This document shows positions 27,001 through 39,000 of a DNA stretch of 64,000 nucleotides, in pieces. Below the pieces are notes generated by a model. That model was given only the letters and a program-made list of their open reading frames with translations, was not told where the DNA came from and did no database searches. The translations under genes were made by a program, and so were the position numbers. The stretch comes from Mactromeris polynyma. Taxonomy: Eukaryota > Mollusca > Bivalvia > Venerida > Mactridae. The stretch covers positions 14,529,385 to 14,593,384 of the forward strand of contig JASFXZ010000010.1 of NCBI GenBank assembly GCA_032209605.1. Direction: 5' to 3'. Positions within the stretch are counted from its first letter, which is position 1. The number at the start of each line of letters is the position of its first letter.

Positions 27001-30000
27001 TACCATGCATTATTGGAACACTGTTTAAAAAATGTTTTTAAACAGTAAAATTAACCAAACCATTCTTACAAATTTCAGACATTTGTATACCAGCATCAGA
27101 ATGGTTCTCTACGAGATTCGAGAAGTTCTTTACAAGGCTACAACAAGACAGCATACCCCGATGGTGAACCGTTCCCGTTGAAGAAGTTTAACTTCAATGA
27201 TTTGAATGGTGTCGAGGAATATTGGGAATTTTTACAAGTTGTAGCTCTCAACAGTTCTCTGGGCAGTAAATCATGTAAGGACATTTTACAAGTTGTAGCT
27301 CTCAACAGTTCTCTGGGCAGTAAATCATGTAAGGACATTTTACAAGTTGTAGCTCTCAACAGTTCTCTGGGCAGTAAATCATGTAAGGACATTTTACAAG
27401 TTGTAGCTCTCAACAGTTCTCTGGGCAGTAAATCATGTAAGGACATTTTACATTAGGTGTATAGACAAAATACAAAATGTGTGTTGATTACATTTACTGA
27501 GTTAAGTTCTGTTGTTTAGCAATCTTTCATTATTCACCGATGGCCCCTAGCCAACAAAACAAAAACCAAAAAATTGGAAAACTAAAATAAATATCATAAT
27601 TTTGTTCATGTTTAAATAAAAAACAAGCCTATTAAAATACATTAATGCTTACGTTTCATGTTATTTATTTTACATCGATTGTGAAACAAGTTCTTACAAC
27701 CTATACTATCACTCTTGATGACTGCTTCCTGGCTACCAACCAGTACTTGCGCCAAATTTAGGGATTGTGAAGTTCCTGATCAAACACCGTTCATTGCAGG
27801 GCCGCCATGATCAGGAGTCGGGCGCTCTTCCCCTTGACTACCGTGTTTCCCCTTTAATGCTTAATGCATTTATGCATAAACGAGTACAGTTCAAAAATGT
27901 CATAAGGCACCCAGTTTTAGTAAACGTAGCAGTGTTAATGATATATATTTTGATGTGTTATTACCATCTACCTTTCTTATTTTACTTGTGAATTATTGAA
28001 AATAATACATTGCTGTTTTTACTGTGCAATTTCTACAGAGCGACCCTCTCTTGAGCAACAACCTCTCTTCAACAACAGTTTCTAATTTTCCTGTAGTAAG
28101 GTTTTATTATTAATTTAACCTGTCTAGAGCAACAACCTCTCAACAACAGCCAACATTTGTATCTCCCACAGGGTGTTGCTGTAGAGAGGTTGCACTGTAT
28201 TTGTATCTCCCACAGGGTGTTGCTGTAGAGAGGTTGCACTGTATTTGTATCTCCCACAGGGTTTTGTTGTAGAGAGGTTGCACTGTATTTGTATCTCCCA
28301 CAGGGTGTTGTTGGAGAGAGGTTGCACTGTATTTGTATCTCCCTCAGGGTGTTGTTGTAGAGAGGTTGCACTGTATTTGTATCTCCCACAGGGTGTTGCT
28401 GTAGAGAGGTTGCACTGTATTTATATCTCACACAGGGTGTTGCTGTAGAGAGGTTGCACTGTATTTGTATCTCCCACAGCGTGTTGTTGTAGAGAGGTTG
28501 CACTGTATTTGTATCTCCCACAGGGTGTTGCTGTAGAGAGGATGCACTGTATTTGTATCTCCCTCAGGGTGTTGCTGTAGAGAGGTTGCACTGTACTTGT
28601 GTCTCCCACAGGGTGTTGCTGTAGAGAGGTTGCACTGTATTTATATCTCACACAGGGTGTTGCTGTAGAGAGGTTGCACTGTATTTGTATCTCCCACAGC
28701 GTGTTGTTGTAGAGAGGTTGCACTGTATTTGTATCTCCCACAGGGTGTTGCTGTATAGAGGTTGCACTGTATTTGTATCTCCCACAGGGTGTTGCTGTAT
28801 AGAGGTTGCACTGTATTTGTATCTCCCACAGGGTGTTGCTGTAGAGAGGTTGCACTGTATTTGTTTCTCCCACAGGGTGTTGCTGTAGAGAGGTTGCACT
28901 GTATTTGTTTCTCCCACAGGGTGTTGCTGTAGAGAGGTTGCACTGTATTTGTATCCCCACAGGGTGTTGCTGTAGAGAGGTTGCACTGTACATGTGTCTC
29001 CCACAGGGTGTTGCTGTATAGAGGTTGCACTGTATTTGTATCTCCCACAGGGTGTTGCTGTAGAGAGGTTGCACTGTATTTGTATCTCCCACAGGGTGTT
29101 GCTGTAGAGAGGTTGCACTGTATTTGTATTTCCCACAGGGTGTTGCTGTAGAGCGGTTGCACTGTATTTGTATCCCCACAGGGTGTTGCTGTAGAGAGGT
29201 TGCACTGTATTTTTATCTCCCACAGGGTGTTGCTGTAGAGAGGTTGCACTGTATTTGTATCTCCCACAGGGTGTTGCTGTAGAGAGGTTGCACTGTAATT
29301 GTCTCTGATATCATTTTTCATTTACTGTTATTTAGTGGTACAACGTGACTTGGATGACGAGATATCGTACCAGGAGAGATCAATACGAGAAGCAACACGT
29401 ACATTCATGCCCGATACTGTTATAGACGATGGTGTGATACCTGGTGACGGAAGAGGAGGGGCTGGATTGGATTCTTCTTTGTTCAGGTTTGTTATGACAG
29501 AATGGGGGTGGCGACTTTTACTACTAGCTCAGAGGTTGCTCGGTTTATAGTTCTGAAAAACTTCATAAAAAATGCCATGGAACCTCTCTTTAGAGTCCTT
29601 CTCCAGAGAGACAACTTTCTTTTGTAGTGATAATTTACTATCAAGTTAACCACTCCAGAGCAAACACCTGCTAACAGCAGTCACAATGTGCATCACCCAG
29701 TGGGTGTATCCTTGGGGACGTTGTACTGTATCACATTTTTGCATTAAATTGCCAAATATTGTGACGCTTGTATATTGTTATAAGATATAAGATTTACACC
29801 ACAGTGTTCTGCAAGATTGTGTCTCGGTTATGTGCACTTTATTAATTTGATTCATGTTAAAGTTTACCATTCAAGTATGTTATTTATGATGGTCATTTGA
29901 TTTGTTTTCTTATACCATCTTTGCATTTACTCCATATATTGTCCATTCTGCCAACAGTTCTTTTGCTTCCTAAGGGGGAGCATATAGTTGCCCCTTTGTC

Positions 30001-33000
30001 TGTCCATTGAGCTGTATGTTAGTATATATGTGAGTTTGTATAGTCGCCCCTTCGTCTGTCCATTGACTGTATGTCAGTATATATGTGAGTTTGTATAGTC
30101 GCCCCTTCGTCTGTCCATTGAGCTGTATGTCAGTATATATGTGAGTTTGTATAGTCGCCCCTTCGTCTGTCCATTGAGCTGTATGTCAGTATATATGTGA
30201 GTTTGTTCGTCCCTCATTGGTGTCCACCCTATTATCTCAGCAATCTCCGACCAGAGTTCAATGAAACTAAATAGGAAGCTTCACTACCAAGAGGAGATGT
30301 GCATATTGTCAGCCTGTTGCAGTATGATGATTTTACACATACTTAAGGGAGCATCCATCGGTTCTACTGATAATACATAACACTGATATCATGCTGCCCA
30401 CAAAAATATGGTCTTATTAATTGTGTTGGTATTAATTTCATGGTGGTGTCAAGTCGAGGCTTTACTGTACAATGTTGAAACATTCAGTTGCTGTACTGTT
30501 TTATCTATATTTTCAGTCATACTATCAAGAACTGGATGTATGGTTCTGTCTCCAATGCTTCAAAATACAAGTATTTACCTAAAAAAGTAGGCCAAGGTAA
30601 ACATTGCTTTCGTTTCTAAATACAGTCAATTTGTTATTTTTTTTCACAGATTTGCTATGAATGTTTGTAATTCTAAACCATAATAATTATAATGCCATCG
30701 AACGTTCATTGTGTGTAGGTATTCCTTCACACGTTCACCGCGTATGTATTTCATATGTTCACCGTGTATGTATTTCATATGTTTCATCATGTGTATGTAT
30801 TTCATATGTTTCATCACTGTGTATGTATTTCATATGTTTCATCACCGTGTATGCATTTTATATGTTCACCATGTATGTATTTCATATGTTTCATCAAGTG
30901 TATGTATTTTATACATTCACCATGTGTATGTATTTTATACATTCATCATGTATATGTATTTTATACATTCACCATGTGTATGTATTTTATATGTTCACAG
31001 TGTAAGTATTTCATATGTTTCATCATGTGTATGTATTTTATATGTTTCATCATGTGTATGTATTTATATGTTCACTGTGGGTATGTATTTCATATGTTTC
31101 ACCATGTGTATGCATTTTATATGTTCACAGTGTATGTATTTCATATGTTTCATCATGTGTATGTATTTTATATGTTTCATCATGTGTATGTATTTATATG
31201 TTCACTGTGTGTATGTATTTCATATGTTTCACCATGTGTATGCATTTTATATGTTCACAGTGTATGTATTTCATATGTTTCATCATGTGTATGTATTTTA
31301 TACATTCACCATGTGTATGTATTTTATATTGTCACTGTGTGTATGTATTTCATATGTTCACTGTGTGTATGTATTTCATGCATTCACTGTGTGTATGTAT
31401 TTCATTCATTCACTGTGTGTATGTATTTCATTCATTCACTGTGTGTATGTATTTCATTCATTCACTGTGTGTATGTATTTCATTCATTCACTGTGTGTAT
31501 GTATTTCATTCATTCACTGTGTGTATGTATTTCATTCATTCACTGTGTGTATGTATTACATTCATTCACTGTGTGTATGTATTTCATTCATTCACTGTGT
31601 GTATGTATTTCATTCATTCACTGTGTGTATGTATTTCATTCATTCACTGTGTGTATGTATTTCATTCATTCAATGTGTGTATGTATTTCATTCATTCACT
31701 GTGTGTATGTATTTCATTCATTCAATGTGTGTATGTATTTCATTCATTCGCTGTGTGTATGTATTTCATTCATTCGCTGTGTGTATGTATTTCATTCATT
31801 CGCTGTGTGTATGTATTTCATTCATTCGCTGTGTGTATGTTTTTCATTCATTCACTGTGTGTATGTATTTATATGTATATTATATATTTTATATGTATTC
31901 CATACGTTCACTGTATGTACATCTTTCAGACTTAAATCTCGTCAGTAAGAGGGAAGTGGTGGATCAGTTCAACATGAACAGAATTATGGGACAGGATCGA
32001 TTACTCCTTTCTGAAAATTCTGGTAGATATAATTCATTCATTTGTCAAATATAACAATGCTAGAACCAAGTTTGCTAGATGTGTCTGCAATGCCTCGGGC
32101 ATCTGTCAGAATTCATCCATTTCTGTGATGTTCTTGGTAGATTTAAAATGAACGAGAACATTTTATTTGGAAATGAATGACTTTCATTTGCCAACTTTAC
32201 TACTATCGACCATTAATTAATTGAGAATACCGTTAACATGTACTCTATATCTATTGGTTAGTGGTTTGTAAAACGAGTTCATTGGCTGATCACCTCACAC
32301 CTTGCCAAACAACGGTCGAGTAAATAAAAATGGTGTAAATAGTTCTAAAAAATGAAGCATAATTGTATATATTACTGCAGAAAATGTAGTTCAGATAAAA
32401 TTGATTTCTAGTATCAGTACAATGCCATAATATCAAGTGTTTGTCACACAATTATTGCACAAGCTTCTCTACCAGCACTGAGTCTCAGTCAATTATCACC
32501 AAAACCATTAATGTATTCCGAAATACCTTTAGTGATTGAATTTTAGTTTTATTTGTAAATTTACTGGTAGATGCTCACACCCGTTGAACATACAATGAAT
32601 ATTTGTCTGATTGAACTTTCAGATAAACCAATGGCTTTAAAGAAGGTGAGAAGAGAAAACTTGAAGGATAACAGAGGAGGTAAAGGACAGATACGAGCAA
32701 AAACAACCAGAGTGACAAACACTCACAGTAAGTTACCTGTATATAAACAACCAGAGTGACAAACACTCACAGTAAGTTACCTGTATATAAACTACCAGAG
32801 TGACAAACACTCACAGTAAGTTACCTGTATATAAACAACCAGAGTGACAAACACTCACAGTAAGTTACCTGTATATAAACAACCAGAGTGACAAACACTC
32901 ACAGTAAGTTACCTGTATATAAACAACCAGAGTGACAAACACTCACAGTAAGTTACCTGTATATAAACAACCAGAGTGACAAACACTCACAGTAAGTTAC

Positions 33001-36000
33001 CTGTATATAAACAACCAGAGTGACTAACACTCACAGTAAGTTACCTGTATATAAACAACCAGAGTGACAAACACTCACAGTAACTTACCTGTATATAAAC
33101 AACCAGAGTGACAAACACTCACAGTAAGTTACCCGTATATAAACAACCAGAGTGACAAACACTCACAGTAAGTTACCTGTATATAAACAACCAGAGTGAC
33201 AAACACTCACAGTAAGTTACCTGTATATAAACAACCAGAGTGACAAACACTCACAGTAAGTTACCTGTATATAAACAACCAGAGTGACAAACACTCACAG
33301 TAAGTTACCTGTATATAAACAACCAGAGTGACAAACACTCACAGTAAGTTACCTGTATATAAACAACCAGAGTGACAAACACTCACAGTAAGTTACCCGT
33401 ATATAAACAACCAGAGTGACTAACACTCACAGTAAGTTACCTGTATATAAACAACCAGAGTGACAAACACAGTAAGTTACCTGTATATAAACAACCAGAG
33501 TGACAAACACTCACAGTAAGTTACCTGTATATAAACAACCAGAGTGATAAACACTCACAGTAACTTACCTGTATATAAACAACCAGAGTGATAAACACTC
33601 GCAGTAACTTACCTGTATATAAACAACCAGAGTGACTAACACTCACAGTAACTTACCTGTATATAAACAACCAGAGTGATAAACACTCACAGTAACTTAC
33701 CTGTATATACAAGTAAAACCTTACTGAAAGATCACCTCAATAATTTGACCACATCAGAATTAAGAACACAATTTTTAAGTCCATTTTCCCTGTTTTGCTC
33801 TATGTTCAACTTCAATAAGAAGACCAGTTTTCAAGGGTCCCAAGGATGGTCTTATTATTGACCATCTCAACATTTATACCACTCAGTAATAAGACTGGTT
33901 TTAATTGTTCTTCCATATTGAACTAGATAATCACACCATCTTATAACTAATACCGACTTACTTTGGAACCAATGATGGTTTTATTATTGAGGTTTGACTA
34001 TGTATAGATATAATAACATCATCATTTGTAATTGTTTAAGCCCATGTAAACCTCATTGATAAGGTCCTGTACTCATGGACCTGTTTTAGTTTTTCTTCGA
34101 TATTTTCACTTAATTATCTGACCTCTGACAACTAAGATCTTCAGAAGCACAGGGGGTCCTACAGGGGTCTTAATATTGAGGTTTCACTGTTTCTCGTTAG
34201 TATTTATATATGAGTGTCTTCTTTCAGAGATTGTACAGCAACAAGAAGGGAAAATAGCAAAGAAACGCTCCATAAAATTCCCCCAGATAAAACATCGCCC
34301 AGTAAAGAAAAGTATGTGCAATTAAAATTTATAGACTTTTAAGTGAAGAGTTTATATTTTATAAATGGTAATCCATCGTAACAAAGTATTACAGTAAACT
34401 CCAGAAAACCGGACTCTGTGAAAACCTGAACTTTCAGAAAACCAGAACTCTCGGAAATCTGGAACTCTTAGAAAATCGGAAATCTCAGAAAACTGGACTT
34501 TAGAACATGTCAAGACAAGGTTTGGTTTTCAGGGATTTCACTGTAATTGGATCAATGACACAATGATACGGAGATGTTCAGTTTTTGCACCACGCCTTGT
34601 CAGATTTATTCTGTCAGATTGATAACATAATCACGATTTACCTTGACGAAATTTTAAAGATACTCCCAAATCATTTTTGATTTTTCTGCAAATTTGCAGA
34701 AGTACATGTATTTGACGCTCTCGGGGCCATTTTTGAGACAATTTAAGCCATCTTAGATGCTTAAAAGTCAGGAGCTTCAGGGGCCCCCTGGACCCCTTGC
34801 CAAATTTTTGGCTGATTTTGAAATTTTGCATTCTCATGCCTGTAATTGAATCTTTGGACACTGGTGTTATTATTTTTCCTGTACAATTTGAGAACTGGCC
34901 AAAAATAGACCAGCCATAATATATCAGTATCTTTTATGTGATATCTAAAAAAAATTCTGTCGGCGAAAAACCTTGAAAATACTGATGTCCAATATTGTAC
35001 ACTTCTATTTTATGCTTTGATAGAGGCTAAAGAGAAAGGTGACGAGAAAGACAAGATGATTTATAGAGAACGTAACAAACTACGTGTTGGTTTCACAAAG
35101 AAGGAAGATTCTGTGGTAAATATATCAATTATCTCCCTTTGTTGATGTACTGATTTTAACCATTGTTTTGACAATGATCTCCCTTTGTTGATGTACTGAT
35201 TTTAACCATTGTTTTGACAATTATCTCCCTTCGTTGATGTACTGATTTTAACCATTGTTTTGACAATTATCTCCCTTTGTTGATGTACTGATTTTAACCA
35301 TTGTTTTGACAATGATCTCCCTTTGTTGATGTACTGATTTTAACCATTGTTTTGACAATTATCTCCCTTTGTTGATGTACTGATGTTAACCATTGTTTTG
35401 ACAACCTTTAATTATGTCTTTACAATAGTTGTGGTTAAGTATTTTAATCTTTTTTGATAGGAATCAGATGATATTCAAAATGCACCTCCTTGCCTCATTA
35501 TTGGTGTTACTTTAAAGGTAGATATACAAGTGTCCGATACTGGTATTTTCTATCCTGACCAAAGTGTCGAGTTAGCTCTAAAATCAGTGATTTTTCTGTA
35601 ATAACAATCATACTGTTATAATAACAAATTTACTAAAGTTATTGCTATTGTATAAAATTCTTTGCAGATTCTGATGTGTTGGTTGGCAAACTTGATAATG
35701 AATAACAGAACGTCTAAGGTCACCTTGGTACCATATATCACCATCAGGAATTATGTACATGATAAATGTGGGGTAAGTTTGATGTTAGGTATTTCACCTT
35801 GAGTAGCGTCTTTCTGTGTATTTGTCAGACCTTTTCATTACTCGTATATTTATGCTCCCACCGTTTGAAAAATTCAAAAGTGCTACCCCTGTCTGTCTGT
35901 GCGTCTCGGCGTGCGTCCGTCTGTCTGCATTGGTTTCTGATCAATAATTCTTGAAAGGATGGATGGATTCATTTCACATCGGGCACATAGCATAGGACAA

Positions 36001-39000
36001 TAAAGTACAGGTTAGCTTTGATTTTGGTTACAATGCACCAATTTTTAGAGGAGTTAAGGCCCTTTTTCAACTGAAATAATTGGTTCCCAATCAAGAACGC
36101 TTGAAAACCCCATAGCATAGCATATTCTATAGCCACGTCTACTTTATTTTGTTGCAACAAGGTTAAAATCAATTTAAATTGTTTTATGCACACAACAGTA
36201 CAAAGATACATGTGTTATAGTGCTGAATTTTACACAAAATGTCATAGTTTCAAATCTAAAAAAAAAATGCATTTAAGCCAAGTAGAAACCTCAAAATGTC
36301 CATTCATAAGTCCAAAAGAAAATTTTCCATCCACTTGATCAGATAAAAGTTGATGCATTGAGTAGTACAACACAACAGTATAATTACTAAATATTTAACC
36401 CAGTTATTGTACATTTAGATCGCAGTGGAAGCAATTGGTACCTTTTAATTGGTCGCTTCACTTTAGGTTTAGGTTTACTCTTGTCTGTCTGTCCCTCAAA
36501 ACTTGTGTCGTTCATATCTCAAGAAATACTTGAATCTGGCCCTGTGTTCACAAAGAAATACTTGAATCTGGCCCTGTGTTCACAAAGAAATACTTGAATC
36601 TGGCCCTGTGTTCACAAAGAAATACTTGAATCTGGCCCTGTGTTCACAAAGAAATACTTGAATCTGGCCCAGTGTTCACAAAGAAATACTTGAATCTGGC
36701 CCTGTGTTCACAAAGAAGTACTTGAATCTGGCCCTGTGTTCACAAAGAAATACTTGAATCTGGCCCTGTGTTCACAAAGAAATACTTGAATCTGGCCCAG
36801 TGTTCACAAAGAAATACTTGAATCTGGCCCTGTGTTCACAAAGAAATACTTGAATCTGGCCCAGTGTTCACAAAGAAATACTTGAATCTGGCCCTGTGTT
36901 CACAAAGAAATCATTGAATCTGGCCCTGTGTTCACAAAGAAATACTTGAATCTGGCCCTGTGTTCACAAAGAAATACTTGAATCTGGCCCTGTGTTCACA
37001 AAGAAACTTCAATCTGATTTTCAGGATCAGGATCAACTTTTTGTCTCATCTGATCGCGATCAATTTCAGCTTTGTGATCACCAAAATGAGTCGAATTTTC
37101 AGGATCAGTTGATCTGATCTTGATCCTGACATTAATCATTTGTGAACACGGGGCCTGAGTAACAAAAAATCAAGTCTAGTGCATTCTTATGTGAACTAAT
37201 GTTTCTAAAATTTGTATACAGACAACCTTTTATAAAGCTATAGATGTGCCGTTGAAGTGGCGAAACACAGAAAGCGATACCACTTTTCATAAAAAACTAT
37301 ATTTTGCTGAGGTCAACAATTAGCTTTGGAAAGTTATGCAAGTTCTAGACGATCGGGTTTTGGTATTTGTTGTATCTGGTTATTAATAATCAAATGGCTG
37401 CAAATCCTTAGGATTTGAATGACATTCATGAAAAATTAATGTTGCTATTTGTATAACCTCTATTATTGTTTAAGAACATGCTGTCTCGTAAGTCGAAACA
37501 ATTCAATTAAAACGGTGTGATAATATTTCCCATTCAGATAATGATAAATTGAAGTCGAGATCTTGTAAAAAATTTAATTGATGAAAATATTTGAAATATT
37601 TATAGGTTTTGTGGCTTTGCAAAGATTTGTGATGAAAAGTGAAAATTATCTGCGGGATTCCGCAAACTGTTTAATGTTGTAGTTGTTTTTCCAATGAGAA
37701 ATTGTGAGAAACGATACAAAACTTGTTTTTTTTTTCAATTTTAATTAAAAACACTATCAGGTCTTGATTCAAATTTATGGCCACCGACATTGGAGCCTGT
37801 CCTGGTCACACAAATCCCCTAAATTGAGATTTTTTCTCAAGTCTAAAATTTCATGTTCTTCAAATTGGAAATTGTCTGAGAATTTGTTTATACATTCTGA
37901 ATCAGGGCTCTAGAAGTAAACTAGCCCGATGTCCCAACAAGCCTAATTGCTGATTAGTCGGCAGAGGTTAGCAGATGCACCTTTATTTGTCTGAGCAGTA
38001 GTCGGTCTAAATCCAGTTTAAATACATGACTTTTTAATTGTGATGCAGTCAATAACTCAAAATGACCACTTGCCAAACGCTACCCTGACCTTTAATTTTT
38101 TTACACAGCGTCGTTTACTTAGCGACCACTAAAGGCAAAAATATTTTCTTTATTGTTTTCTATAGATTTTATTACATACATATACATGTAAATTAAATAT
38201 TTTACCTGATTTTGCGTATTTTATGTCTTAAATAAAATATCTAATTAGCTGTTGTAAAGTACTTTGTTAAAATACAAATGTACTAGATAAAATGCATTGC
38301 ACTTAACGTGTTTTTTTGGTCAACATTACTGTATCCTTACTATAGAGACCACCTGTCGTAAAATACCTTTTTCCTGCTCCACTGAGTGGTCTCTGAAGGC
38401 AGGTTCGACTGTATGGTATTTTCCTGCTCCACTGAGTGGTCTCTGAAGGCAGGTTCGACTGTATGGTATTTTCCTGCTCCACTGAGTGGTCTCTGAAGAC
38501 AGGTTCCACTGTATGGTATTTTCCTGCTCCACTGAGTGGTCTCTGAAGGCAGGTTCGACTGTATGGTATTTTCCTGCTCCACTGAGTGGTCTCTGAAGGC
38601 AGGTTCCACTGTATGGTATTTTCCTGCTCCACTGAGTGGTCTCTGAAGGCAGGTTCGACTGTATGGTATTTTCCTGCTCCACTGAGTGGTCTCTGAAGGC
38701 AGGTTCCACTGTATGGTACTGATGAAAGGGTAATGAAAAGTTGCTGAATTGTTAGAAAAAACCGAGATATTTTAAAGCAGTAAGCTAAGTAAATTAAGTG
38801 CATCATTGACATTTTATATTGTGCAATAAATGCAGTATTCTAATGCCATCGAGGGATATTCCTCGAACAAGCACATACCACACATACAATGTCTGTAACA
38901 TAAAAGTTGATCAGTTTCTGTCCGTATTAATGTAATTATTTACTCCTAAATATATTTAAAACACTTCGATTGCAAATATACTGTTCATTTTAAAGATAAT

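Noticed and set aside
28069..29321. Several overlapping minus-strand frames of 150-250 codons with a repeated STATPCGRYKYSATS pattern
   Set aside because: They come from the 44-bp array, which cycles through three frames; no conserved protein.
30711..32054. A 447-codon open frame rich in Cys, Tyr, Val and Phe
   Set aside because: It is the 24-28-bp array read in frame; only the last part (from 31930) is real coding sequence, exon 25 of GTF3C1.
38303..38812. Minus-strand frames with a repeated CLQRPLSGAGKYHT pattern
   Set aside because: Artefact of the 50-bp array.
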